The translations under genes were made by a program, and so were the position numbers. Below the pieces are notes generated by a model that saw nothing but the letters and a program-made list of their open reading frames with translations, searched no databases and was not told the DNA's origin. A DNA stretch of 34,370 nucleotides from Alphaproteobacteria bacterium (lineage in GTDB: Bacteria > Pseudomonadota > Alphaproteobacteria > SHVP01): the NCBI GenBank assembly GCA_029936875.1, contig JAPYRS010000014.1:1-34370 (forward strand), read 5' to 3'. This document shows, piece by piece, positions 24,387 to 32,698 of the stretch; the first letter of the stretch is position 1; each line of letters starts with the position of its first letter.

Positions 24387-25238
24387 ATGCCTGATTTTAC
24401 CGAAGAGAATTTCAAGACCCGCGACGGGCTATCGATTTATTACCGCGATTACGGCGAACCGAAAACGACCGCCATGCCGGTTCTGATTCTGTCGGGTTCA
24501 ACCAGTAATTCGAGAAGCGCCGATACGGTCGCCAAACACATAGCCAAGGGGCGGCGGGTTCTTAGCATGGACTGGCGCGGTCATGGTCATTCCGACTGGG
24601 ACCCCGACTACAAAAATTATCTTTATGAAACCGACGCTGAAGATGTGCTCGAATTACTCGCCCACGAGGGCATGGCGAGCGCGATTTTGATTGGCTCGTC
24701 CCGCGGCGGAATAATTTCGATGCATCTTGCTGACTCCAATCCTGAAGTTTTGGCCGGTGTCGTCCTCAACGACATCGCCCCCGTTGTTGCCCCGGCTGGC
24801 CGGGCGCGATTGCAGCGGACGGTTGGCTATGCTGACGACTACGACAGTTTTGAAGATGCCGGTGTCGCTTGGCGCGACAGCCACGGCGGCGGCGTTGAGG
24901 GGCTCAGCGCCGACGACTTCACCCGGATCGCCAAAGTCTATTTCCGCAAAAATGACGAAGGCAGAATTGTTGCCGACTGCGACCCCGGTTACGCCCGCGC
25001 TTTTCGCGAAATTCCCCGCATGTCAGATCTCTGGTCCAAGTTTGAGGGCCTGAAGCCGATCCCGGTCCTGGCCCTGCGCGGCGCAAATTCCGATATCGTC
25101 GACGTAGAAACCTTCAAGCAGATGGCCGAGGTCAAACCAGATATTCAGCAGGCAACGATTCCCGGACGCGCCCATTGCCCGTTCCTCGATGAGCCCGAAA
25201 GCCTGACGGCGATCGACGCCTTTCTCGCGCAGTACTGA
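24387..25238 (+). CDS. Alpha/beta hydrolase with intact catalytic triad
   Basis: A 283-residue single-domain hydrolase. 'VLILSGSTSNSRS' is the oxyanion region, 'MDWRGHGHSDWD' the classic DxRGHG strand, and 'IGSSRGGIIS' the nucleophile elbow with S105. The acid is probably D236 ('RGANSDIVD') and the base H263 ('GRAHCPFLDEPE'). So, unlike the double-domain proteins at 8147-11503, this one should hydrolyse an ester, lactone or C-C bond. The frame runs up to 24300 inside the previous gene; the ATG at 24387 with GGGGA just upstream fits the family. One base separates its stop from the phosphatase start. Confidence 0.9.
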   Translation: MPDFTEENFKTRDGLSIYYRDYGEPKTTAMPVLILSGSTSNSRSADTVAKHIAKGRRVLSMDWRGHGHSDWDPDYKNYLYETDAEDVLELLAHEGMASAILIGSSRGGIISMHLADSNPEVLAGVVLNDIAPVVAPAGRARLQRTVGYADDYDSFEDAGVAWRDSHGGGVEGLSADDFTRIAKVYFRKNDEGRIVADCDPGYARAFREIPRMSDLWSKFEGLKPIPVLALRGANSDIVDVETFKQMAEVKPDIQQATIPGRAHCPFLDEPESLTAIDAFLAQY

Positions 25239-25239
25239 C

Positions 25240-26022
25240 ATGCCACATCATCCGAAACGGCGCATTCCAATGGAAGGCGCAAGCAACTTTCGTGACCTCG
25301 GTGGTTATCAGACAACCGATGGCCGGAGTGTGAAGTGGCATCGGTTGTTTCGCTCGAACGCTCTGGCGTGGCTGACGGAATCGGATCTCGCGACTGTCTC
25401 GGACATTGGCATTCGCCTGATCTGTGATTTTCGCAGCGACGATGAGTTCAACAACTTACGCACGCGCCTGCCGGCGAGTTCGCCGCCTGAAATCCTCCGC
25501 CTGCCCATTTATCCGAAGGCGGTTCACGCGATGCGAAAGATGGTTGTCGAAGGGGATGCCGATCTCGATAAAGTAATCGCCGGTTATGTCGGTGTGTACC
25601 GCGCCTATGCCACCGAGCACGGTGCCGAGTTTTCAAAGTTTCTCCATCGCCTTGTTGATGAAGAAAATCACGCGGTGCTGTTTCATTGCTCGGCTGGAAA
25701 AGATCGTACCGGATTTGCGGCGGCTCTCATTCTGACGGCGCTTGGTGTGCCGCTCGAGACCGTATTTGCCGATTATTTGCTGACCAATGAATTGTGGAAG
25801 CCGCTCGGATTCGATCCGGAGGGTAATTCACCATTCGCAAGCATCATTGAAGAGATGGACGAAGAAACCCGCACTGCTTATCTCGGCGCCCGTCCCGAAT
25901 ATTTGCAGGCGGCGCTCGATGCGATTAATGAGACGCACGGTTCTTTCGATAACTTTTTTCGGGATCACCTGGGCGTAAATGATGATATGCGGGCGCGGCT
26001 ATGCGAGCTGTTTCTCGATTGA
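25240..26022 (+). CDS. Tyrosine/dual-specificity phosphatase family protein
   Basis: A 260-residue protein of the bacterial Y_phosphatase3 group. The N-terminus has 'MEGASNFRDLGGYQT' and 'RLFRSNAL', a middle strand has 'GIRLICDFRSDDEF' and the P-loop is 'FHCSAGKDRTGFAAAL' with C150 and R156 (CX5R). The lysine in 'AGKDR' is typical of lipid- and phosphotyrosine-dephosphorylating relatives such as LipA and MptpB; substrate unknown. Cytoplasmic, no signal peptide. Last gene of the compact ASCH-GSDH-hydrolase-PTP unit; 68 bp separate it from thrH. Confidence 0.9.
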   Translation: MPHHPKRRIPMEGASNFRDLGGYQTTDGRSVKWHRLFRSNALAWLTESDLATVSDIGIRLICDFRSDDEFNNLRTRLPASSPPEILRLPIYPKAVHAMRKMVVEGDADLDKVIAGYVGVYRAYATEHGAEFSKFLHRLVDEENHAVLFHCSAGKDRTGFAAALILTALGVPLETVFADYLLTNELWKPLGFDPEGNSPFASIIEEMDEETRTAYLGARPEYLQAALDAINETHGSFDNFFRDHLGVNDDMRARLCELFLD

Positions 26023-26090
26023 CGGGCTCGCCGTCGATCTAAAATTTTGGTCAAAACCGCTGAAACGACGGCGAAGAGGGAGAATACTAA

Positions 26091-26696
26091 GTGGACATTG
26101 TTTGTCTCGATCTTGAAGGCGTTTTGATTCCGGAAATTTGGGTGGCCCTTGCCGACCGCACCGGCATCGCTGAACTGCGGGCAACAACGCGGGACGAGCC
26201 GGACTACGACAAGTTGATGGCGTTTCGGCTCGATGTCCTCAAAAAGAATGCGCTTGGCTACCGCGAAGTCGATGAAGCCGCCAAATCCATAGACCCGCTA
26301 CCCGGTGCCGCCGACTTCATGGCGGCGCTAAGAGCCCAATATCAGGTCATCATTCTGTCAGATACGTTTTATGAATTGGCGGCGCCGGTGATGGTGAAGC
26401 TCAATCATCCGACGTTGTTTTGTCATCGCCTTGACGTCGGCCAAAGCGGCGAGATTGACGGCTATACGTTGCGCATGACGGACCACAAAACCAAGGCCGT
26501 CCACGCGCTTCAAGCCCTGAACTTCAGGGTCTTTGCCGCCGGTGATTCCTTTAACGATACGGGCATGCTCGGTGCTGCGAATGCTGGATTTTTCTTTATG
26601 GCGCCCGACAATGTAATCGCGGATTTCCCGGATTTTCCGCCAGTCCGGGGTTACGACGATTTGCTGGCTGCTTTCGCTGACGCGGCCAAAGCTTAA
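26091..26696 (+). CDS. thrH: ThrH: phosphoserine phosphatase / homoserine phosphotransferase
   Basis: A 201-residue HAD-family enzyme that matches ThrH of Pseudomonas throughout: 'CLDLEGVLIPEIW' (nucleophile D7; E9 in place of the usual second Asp, as in ThrH), 'ATTRDEPDYDKLM', 'VVILSDTFYE'-type motif II (here 'QVIILSDTFYE', S90), K133 or K135 as motif III lysine, and 'AAGDSFNDTGML' (D152, D156). ThrH dephosphorylates phosphoserine and can move phosphate to homoserine, linking serine and threonine synthesis. The start is GTG 26091, with GAGGGAGA upstream. It ends 8 bp before the convergent sulfotransferase remnant. Confidence 0.93.
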   Translation: MDIVCLDLEGVLIPEIWVALADRTGIAELRATTRDEPDYDKLMAFRLDVLKKNALGYREVDEAAKSIDPLPGAADFMAALRAQYQVIILSDTFYELAAPVMVKLNHPTLFCHRLDVGQSGEIDGYTLRMTDHKTKAVHALQALNFRVFAAGDSFNDTGMLGAANAGFFFMAPDNVIADFPDFPPVRGYDDLLAAFADAAKA

Positions 26697-26704
26697 ATCA
26701 GCCG

Positions 26705-27737
26705 CTACATCTTCCAGTCAAATCGGGCGGCGAGATCGTCCGGTATCATCGCGTTCGCGGCTCTTTCCTGTTCGGGTGAAAAAACCGAGCGCCATTCGTC
26801 CAATTTGTCCTTTCGACGGTGTAGACGCTGATCTGAAATCGCTATTAATTTGAAATTGAATTTCTCGAGCGGGATTTCGTACACTTCGAGAATACCCTTA
26901 AAGAAACTCTCATCGTCTGTTCGAAGATCTTCGTGCGCGGTGAAATGAATGTCGATACCGGTATTGCGGTAATCGGCGGCATCCACCCAGGCACGCGTCC
27001 ACTCGATCAACAACGGCAAGTGATTTTCGATCTGCCAATCGATTTTCTCATTAAATTCCAGTGCATCGTAATAATCCGGGATAGGCGGCGAAATTAGTTG
27101 TCGGAGGTGCAGGCGTTTGCCGAACGTCGATTCGACGTGGTGTACCCATCAGCGTCGCCTGGCGGGGATCACGAGTATGAACGCAGAGCTTGTCTATCCC
27201 GGCCTCTCGCAGATGCGCCAGATTTTCAGGCGAAGCGTCGATGTGCTCCTGCGCGACGGTCCCGCCTGTCGCCAACGTCCGCGCCCAACATGGAATTACA
27301 TGGTCTTTGGGAAAGAGATTAAGCGAGACATGGCTCACCGGTATGCTAAGTCCGGTCGAGAGCCTCATCAGTATGTAGAGGCTTCCGGTTCTTGGCATCG
27401 TCACGACCAGCATGTCCGGAAGATCATTGGCGATCGCTCTTTTCTGAAGGAAGGCGAAAGCCGTTAGCCGTTCCAGCGGCATCGAAGGATTTTCTATGAG
27501 GGCCCGTTCGAAGATGGAAACCAATTCCTCCGCGCGACCCGATAGAATCATCGGATTCTTGAGGCGGAGGTATGCATCTGGAAGGTTTGGTTCGATTTCA
27601 ATCGTTCGGAGAAAGTATTGCGGCGCGTTTGGCCAATCCGGAAGTCCGGTCGCAATATTACCGGCGAGAAATTGCACTGCGGAATTCTTGGGATCCAGCA
27701 CGGCGGCAAGTGTGACAAATTTCGAGGCGTCATCAAG
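26705..27737 (-). pseudogene. TPR-sulfotransferase remnant (5' truncated, frameshifted)
   Basis: Read from 27737 downward: a TPR-like stretch ('AVLDPKNSAVQFLAGNIATGLPDWPNA ... IEIEPNLPDAYLRL'), then the PAPS-binding loop 'VVTMPRTGSLYI' and 'VHTRDPRQATL' (3'-phosphate motif). Here the frame breaks: the next frame continues 'WVHHVESTFGKRLHL ... PDYYDALEFNEKIDWQIENHLPLLIEWTRAW' to the stop at 26705. The family reads 'RDPRQATLSWVHH', so two bases are missing (or one extra) at 27149. Upstream of 27737 the frame is open but only antisense to an AHSA1 fragment, so the N-terminal TPR repeats and start are gone. Sulfotransferases of this class move sulfate from PAPS to small molecules or peptides. Confidence 0.8.
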
Positions 27738-28004
27738 GGCGGCGCCGTGTCCTGTTACGGCGGCTATATTTCCGCGATCAATATTGAGCTGAATCCCGGA
27801 AAAACAATTGTCCAAGCCTGGCGCACACAGGGCTGGCCTGCCGGTCATTGGTCGATTCTCAGACTTGTTCTGAAAGCGGCAAAGGGTGGAAAGACAAAAG
27901 TGACCATGACCCACGATGCTGTGCCGAAACGGAAGGTCAATGATATCGCCAAGGGCTGGCACTTTGCCTATTGGACGCCGATGAAAAAGTATTTCGCGAA
28001 GTAG
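27738..28004 (+). pseudogene. AHSA1/SRPBCC-domain gene, 3' fragment
   Basis: From 27738 the plus strand encodes 'GGAVSCYGGYISAINIEL', 'PGKTIVQAWRTQGWPAGHWSILRLVL', 'GGKTKVTMTHDAVP' and 'IAKGWHFAYWTPMKKYFAK', which is the C-terminal two thirds of an activator-of-Hsp90-ATPase-homologue (START-like) domain, about 88 residues. The usual N-terminal helix and strand ('..DP.KHA.FTG..') are missing. The upstream open frame (from 27618) is antisense to the sulfotransferase and carries no AHSA1 similarity. There is no plausible start at the junction. A strong terminator follows at 28029, so this was once the end of a transcription unit. Confidence 0.75.
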
Positions 28005-28028
28005 CTTTCGACGCGACGGAATTCTCTG

Positions 28029-28069
28029 ACCGCGGCCCCAGGTCGAGACATTGGGTGCCGCGGTTTTTT
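28029..28069 (+). terminator. Intrinsic terminator after the AHSA1 fragment
   Basis: ACCGCGGC (28029-28036) pairs with GCCGCGGT (28057-28064), extended inward by CCCA/TGGG with one bulge, and is followed by five more T residues. It faces the convergent nitroreductase gene ending at 28075. Confidence 0.85.
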
Positions 28070-28074
28070 CTCGC

Positions 28075-28806
28075 CTAATCGATTTTTGATTCGTCCCTGT
28101 ACATCACCTTGTGGCGATCTTCCTTGATCCACTTTTCGATGCCGGCCTGATCGACGTAGACGTCCATGTTGAACGAATCCCAACTGCGAATTTCGTCGAG
28201 GCTTTTCTTCCAGCGTTTGTAGGGCGCCTTTAACGGCGCGCCGAATGCCATGATGTCGATCACCGACAAATCATCCGGTACACCGAACAACGGCTTCAAA
28301 GAATTTTGCGCGGCCTCCTGGCCAATTGCGGTCACCCACCAGACGCCGTAACCGAGTGCGCTTGCGGCGAGGTGGGCAGACATTGTTGAGGCGGCAACAC
28401 TTTGCAGCAAAATCCGCATCGCGTTTTCTTTGTACATCTTATCGAGATCGGAATCGTCGTTGAGAACCGGAAACGCGTTGATGTAACGAAAATCGGCAAC
28501 AACAACGATTAACCCCGGCGCAGTTTCAAGGCCCCGGTAGTTCGGTGTGGGAAATTTCATTTTGCTTTTCGCGCGCGCGGTCGCTTCGGCAACAAAATAA
28601 TCAGCGAGCGATTTCTTTTTGGCGGCGTCGGTCACAATGATGTAGTGCCACGGCTGCGCGTTGGCGCCGGACGGGCCATGCCGCGCCGCTTCGAGGATCA
28701 GATCAAAGTGTTCGCGCGGGATTTCCTGTGCCGGATCAAAGGCACGGCTGGTCAATCGCGTCCGGCAGACGTCGATGAAAGTTTCGTAGGTGCTGAGATT
28801 GGTCAT
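28075..28806 (-). CDS. Nitroreductase family protein
   Basis: A 243-residue FMN enzyme. 'CRTRLTSRAFDPAQEIPREHFDLILEAARHGPSGANAQPWHYIIV' is the N-terminal FMN-binding block (R-S-R and PSGANAQPW). 'SVAASTMSAHLAASALGYGVWWVTAIG' is the central dimer helix and 'DLSVIDIMAFGAPLKAPYKRWKKSLDEI' the C-terminal FMN phosphate region. Members reduce nitro groups, quinones or enones with NAD(P)H; some dehalogenate or desaturate. The ATG at 28806 is preceded by GGGGGGA. It is followed by the convergent terminator at 28029; the MFS gene lies 128 bp upstream on the same strand. Confidence 0.9.
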   Translation of the reverse strand: MTNLSTYETFIDVCRTRLTSRAFDPAQEIPREHFDLILEAARHGPSGANAQPWHYIIVTDAAKKKSLADYFVAEATARAKSKMKFPTPNYRGLETAPGLIVVVADFRYINAFPVLNDDSDLDKMYKENAMRILLQSVAASTMSAHLAASALGYGVWWVTAIGQEAAQNSLKPLFGVPDDLSVIDIMAFGAPLKAPYKRWKKSLDEIRSWDSFNMDVYVDQAGIEKWIKEDRHKVMYRDESKID

Positions 28807-28934
28807 GGCGTCCCCCCGGACAAATTCCCGTCTCGGGTCAAACCCGATTGGCTGTTAGCCTAACGCCAATCGCGACAGTACGAACAAAGAATTCCACCAA
28901 CGGGGATCGTGGCCCCGTAAATTTAGGGGGTTGG

Positions 28935-30140
28935 TCACCGCCCGATGTCCGCGCGCCGAACGAAAATGAGAGCGCCCGCGCCGACCAGTGCGAACCCGCC
29001 GACCAGCGGCAGGACCGTGCCGTCATAGCTGAGACCGATTGCGGACCCGAGCACCAGAGAGATGAATCCGGTCAATGAACTGACGACGGCCGCGCCAACA
29101 CCGGCGATATGGCCGAGCGGCTCCATCGACATGGCGACGAGGTTGCCAAACAGGATGCCCATGCAAAAGAAGGTCGCGATGCCGTAGGTCATAAAGGCCC
29201 ACAGCGGCGGTACGCCCGACATTGCCGCCGCGATAACAAAAAATACTGCCGATAACCCGATGAGGGTGATCAGCGCGCGTCCCGAAAGCAGCCGCATGCC
29301 AAATCGCATGACGAGAAGGGCGTTAAGAAACGAGGCGCCGCCAATGGCGATGGCGAGAATGGCAAAAAACACCGGGAACATCGTTCCAAGTTGGTATGTG
29401 TCCTGAAATATTTGCTGCGCCGATGTGAGGTACCCGATCATGGCGGCGAAAACGAAGCCCGCTGCCACCGCATTGCTGAAGGCTACTCGGGTTCTGCAAA
29501 CTTCAATTATGGCCCGGCCGATTCGGCCAAAAGAAAACGCCTGGCGTTTTTCAACGGGCAGCGTTTCCGGTTGGCGCAGGCCAAACCAGATCAGGGCGAC
29601 GATCGCGAGGCCCAGAAAGAAAACAAAGATCGCTCGCCAATCGGCAACAAACAGAATTGCCTGGCCGAGCGCCGGTGCAGCCACGGGCACGAGAATAAAT
29701 ACCGTCATGACAAATGACATGATGCGCGCCATCGCCCTGCCGCCGTGTTGATCACGGATCAGGGCGACGGCCACCGTCCGCGGCGCGGCGACGCCGAGCC
29801 CCTGAAGGGCGCGACCGGCGAGCATCGTCGGGAAGTCGGTCGCAACAATTGAAAGCAGGCAACCCAACATGAACAAAACCATGCCGATATAAATGGCGGG
29901 CTTGCGGCCAATGCTATCGGACAGCGGGCCAAACAGCATCTGGCCGGCGGTGAGACCAAGAAAAAATATCGAGACCACCAGCTGCGCATTGTTCGCACCG
30001 GTGATGCCGAGGTCATCACCGATAAACGGCAGCGCCGGCAGCATCGCGTCGGTCGAGAGCGCGACCAGCGAAATGATCAAAGCCATGAGGGCGACAAATT
30101 CGCCGAGCGAACGCTGTGGTACCGGCGGGGCCTCGTTCAA
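28935..30140 (-). CDS. MFS multidrug exporter (Bcr/CflA type)
   Basis: A 401-residue protein with about 12 membrane helices. 'STDAMLPALPFIGDDLG' in helix 1, 'GQMLFGPLSDSIGRKPAIYIG' (MFS motif A after helix 2), 'AGRALQGLGVAAPRTVAVALIRD' (motif B with the DHA1-type Arg) and 'VPVAAPALGQAILFVADWRAIFVFF' (motif C-like) place it in the Bcr/CflA drug-efflux group of proton antiporters. The start codon is TTG at 30140, with AGGGAAAC about nine bases upstream. The EamA gene ends 45 bp upstream of the start, so both may share a transcript. Confidence 0.9.
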   Translation of the reverse strand: MNEAPPVPQRSLGEFVALMALIISLVALSTDAMLPALPFIGDDLGITGANNAQLVVSIFFLGLTAGQMLFGPLSDSIGRKPAIYIGMVLFMLGCLLSIVATDFPTMLAGRALQGLGVAAPRTVAVALIRDQHGGRAMARIMSFVMTVFILVPVAAPALGQAILFVADWRAIFVFFLGLAIVALIWFGLRQPETLPVEKRQAFSFGRIGRAIIEVCRTRVAFSNAVAAGFVFAAMIGYLTSAQQIFQDTYQLGTMFPVFFAILAIAIGGASFLNALLVMRFGMRLLSGRALITLIGLSAVFFVIAAAMSGVPPLWAFMTYGIATFFCMGILFGNLVAMSMEPLGHIAGVGAAVVSSLTGFISLVLGSAIGLSYDGTVLPLVGGFALVGAGALIFVRRADIGR

Positions 30141-30184
30141 AATTCTTGTTTCCCTATTGCAGGACAGTGAAGTTGCGCCGCCGC

Positions 30185-31036
30185 TTACGAACTTCGTGCT
30201 TCACGGCGGATCGAATAATAATTTCCGGCGAAGATGATCGCGGCCCCGACCAAAACCAGAATGTCGATCGATTCGTTGTAAACCATAAAGCCGACAACGG
30301 CGATTAGCGGCAAGCGTAGAAAGTCGACCGGCATCACGAGCGACGCATCGGCGAGTTTCAATGCGTTGGTCATCGAAAAGTGCGCGCCCAAACCGGTGAC
30401 GCCGACAATGATGACCCAGTGCAGTTCTTCAAAAATGATCGGCGTCCAGGAGAACGCCGCCGGAATGGCTGCCATCGGACCTTGGATCACCGACATCCAA
30501 AATAGCACGGCTATCACGCTGTCGGTGCGGGTCAGCGCTTTGGTCGAGGCATTGGCGACGGCAAATCCAAGCGCCGCACCGATCATTATGACTTCGCCCA
30601 ATCCAACCGAGGTCACGCCGGGGCGCAGAATAATTAGAATTCCGATAATACCGAACAGAAGCGCGATGATACGGCCCTGGCGCAGCTTTTCGCCGAGAAA
30701 CAAGACCGCGAGCAGCGCGGTCCATACCGGCGTCGTGAATTCAATGGCGAAAACTTCGGCCAAGGGCAGCATCGTCACGGCCGCGTACCAGCCGACGGTC
30801 GCGCCGAAATGCGACACGTTCCGAAACACCTGAAGTTTGATATTGCCGCTTCGCACCGAACGAAAGCCCATCCGCATCACCAGCGGCAGCAGGATCAGCA
30901 TGCTGATGCCGTGCCGCATCACCTGCAGTTCCATCGGATCGTGACGCGGCGCGAGCTCGCGCGCGGCCACCGCCAGCAGCGACAGCGACCCGACCATGCC
31001 GAGCATCCATACTGCGCCCTTAACCTGCGGGTTCAT
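30185..31036 (-). CDS. EamA/DMT family transporter
   Basis: A 283-residue membrane protein with ten predicted helices in two EamA repeats. Repeat 1 includes 'MELQVMRHGISMLILLPLVM' and 'FAIEFTTPVWTALLAVLFLGEKL'. Repeat 2 includes 'VGLGEVIMIGAALGFAVANASTKALTR' and 'VMPVDFLRLPLIAVVGFMVYNE'. The 'PVWTALLAVLFLGEKL' signature is characteristic of drug/metabolite exporters of the RhtA/YdcZ-like set. It probably exports amino acids or similar metabolites. The ATG at 31036 is the family start. Together with the MFS and nitroreductase genes it forms an efflux/detoxification group on the minus strand. Confidence 0.88.
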   Translation of the reverse strand: MNPQVKGAVWMLGMVGSLSLLAVAARELAPRHDPMELQVMRHGISMLILLPLVMRMGFRSVRSGNIKLQVFRNVSHFGATVGWYAAVTMLPLAEVFAIEFTTPVWTALLAVLFLGEKLRQGRIIALLFGIIGILIILRPGVTSVGLGEVIMIGAALGFAVANASTKALTRTDSVIAVLFWMSVIQGPMAAIPAAFSWTPIIFEELHWVIIVGVTGLGAHFSMTNALKLADASLVMPVDFLRLPLIAVVGFMVYNESIDILVLVGAAIIFAGNYYSIRREARSS

Positions 31037-31356
31037 GGCGCGCGCACTCTCTGGCGTGAATTCAAAATGGCGGTGGGAAGCAGGAGGGTGACTTTCGTGG
31101 GGAGGAAAAAACCGGAACGGGTTCGATCAATAAAATATCCGTGGCAACAGATCAATTACTCAGATCATCGCCAGCGCTGCCGACTTCAGGGCGCGGCGCG
31201 CCTTGTCTTAGGTCGTGTTGCGGCGGATAACCTTGCCAGCGCTGGGCGGCGCGACAAGGATCTTCGCCACATCGTCGCAGTCGGACTGGGCGCGCCAAAT
31301 TACTTCAGAGGGTCGAACCGTGCACCGACCCGCGAGCGGGAAAGTGGGTCAGAGAG
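31037..31356. other. Intergenic gap between EamA gene and cyclase remnant
   Basis: 320 bp between divergent genes. An open frame crosses it on the plus strand, but it is mostly antisense to the EamA gene and its product in this gap matches no family I know. Base composition resembles coding DNA rather than an AT-rich promoter, so it may be decayed gene sequence. I see no terminator or RNA gene. Confidence 0.4.
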
Positions 31357-32311
31357 ATGACCGGTAAAATACGTGTTTACTGTGGCCTCGTCCTTTTTAC
31401 CTACGTAACGGTCCATCTGATCAATCACTCGCTCGGTTCGATATCGTTTGACGCCCTAAGCGCCGGGCTGAAAATACACTTGGCGGTTTGGCGATCCTGG
31501 CCCGGAACTGTGCTGCTGTATGGTGCGCTGACCGTACATATTGCGCTTGTTTTGTGGCGGCTCTACACGCGGCGCAACTTCAAATACAAACGTTGGGAGG
31601 CTTGGCAGGTCGTTCTCGGCTTTTCCATCCCGATCTTGCTCGGGGGCCACGTTTTCTTTCAGCGTGTGGGCTCGTCCATGCTGGGCATCGCCCCAAGTTA
31701 TGAATTACAGCAACTTTCTATCTGGGTATTTTCGCCCGTAATCGCCGTGATCATGCCGCTCGGACTTATCGTCGTGTGGACGCATGGTTGCATCGGCATT
31801 CACTTTTGGTTGCGCCTTAAGCCGTGGTGGGGGGATGTGTGGGGGCGGCATTTGTGGTGGCGCTCCTGTTGCCGACGCTGGCGCTGGCCGGTTACGTCGC
31901 GTCCGGCGTCGAAGCCACCCGGCAGGCGCTGGATCCGGCGTGGATTCAACAGGTGCTCACCCAGGCAAACTTCGATCCAAGCAAAGCGGGCGAGGGAGCC
32001 AACCCGAATTATTTCGCGCCGGCTGTTTTGGCGATCCTCTTGGCCATCGTCTTCGCCGGGCGCTGGGTTCGTGCCGCGATTGCCGCGCGTAAGCCGAAGT
32101 ATCGTGTTCACTATCGTGATTTCCGCAACAACCGCATTCTTGATGCGCGCCCCGGCGAAACGGTTTTGGAAACGCTGCGCGCTGCCGGAATCCCACATGC
32201 ATCGGTTTGCGGCGGCCGCGGCCGCCGTTCGACCTGCCGCGTCAAAGTCGGTAAGGGCGCACGCCGACTGCACCCAAGAACTGCGCAAGAAGAAAAAGTC
32301 GCGCAGCGTTT
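31357..32311 (+). pseudogene. Redox-type adenylate cyclase remnant (CyaC-like membrane anchor plus ferredoxin domain)
   Basis: The ATG at 31357 opens a multi-helix anchor resembling succinate dehydrogenase cytochrome b, with paired histidines in helices ('VTVHLINHSLG', 'TVHIALVLWRLY', 'LLGGHVFFQRVG', 'WTHGCIGIHFWLRL'). After 'LKPWW' the frame is lost at a G6 run (31829-31834). One added G restores 'GGCVGAAFVVALLLPTLALAGYV', then a further helix and a 2Fe-2S domain ('ILDARPGETVLETLRAAGIPHASVCGGRGRRSTCRV'). In relatives the motif is CGGRGRCSTC; here the second Cys is Arg (CGT for TGT). Similarity ends near 32311 at 'EEKVAQRLTG'. The class III cyclase catalytic domain is absent. Membrane-anchored redox-responsive adenylate cyclases of this kind (CyaC of Sinorhizobium) are the closest match I know. 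Confidence 0.75.
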
Positions 32312-32698
32312 GACCGGATATGGAACCAGCGGGACTTCACCGCCATGGCGCAAATCTACGAGGCCGGATTTCATTTTGAAGGCCCGACCAATCGGAAATT
32401 TACCGGCACCACCGCCTACAGCGCATTTGTAACCACGCTACTGACAGCGTTTCCGGATTTCGCAATCCAAGTCGATGAGGTCTACTGGATGGGCAACGAC
32501 GCCGAGGGCTATTTGGTTTCGACGCGGTGGAGCGCAGAGGCGACCCATAGCGGCGGAGGCGCCTACGGGCAACCAACCGGGCAGCAGGTTCAGATATGGG
32601 GAATAACCCAGCAGGAAATTAGAAACGGCTTGGTGACTCGAGAATGGATGCTGTTCAACGAATTGGATCTGATGATCCAGATCGCCAGCTCTGATTAA
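32312..32698 (+). pseudogene. SnoaL-like (NTF2-fold) gene, 5' truncated
   Basis: The frame encodes 'FDRIWNQRDFTAMAQIYEAGFHFEGPTNR' and continues 'AYSAFVTTLLTAFPDFAIQVDEVYWMGNDAEGYLVSTRWSAEATHSG ... IWGITQQEIRNGLVTREWMLFNELDLMIQI', a near-complete SnoaL/polyketide-cyclase-like protein. The first dozen residues and start codon expected before 'FDRIWN' are replaced by cyclase sequence. An internal ATG at 32345 could give a 117-residue product lacking helix 1, but no ribosome site precedes it. The family binds small hydrophobic substrates and includes aldol cyclases and hydrolases. Confidence 0.7.

Noticed and set aside
27750-27962. N-terminal 70 residues of the minus-strand frame containing the sulfotransferase
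   Set aside because: This part is only the antisense of the AHSA1 fragment; it has no TPR or sulfotransferase character.
30809-31360. A 183-residue open frame crossing the gap before the cyclase remnant
   Set aside because: Its first two fifths are antisense to the EamA gene, and the rest matches no family; no ribosome site.
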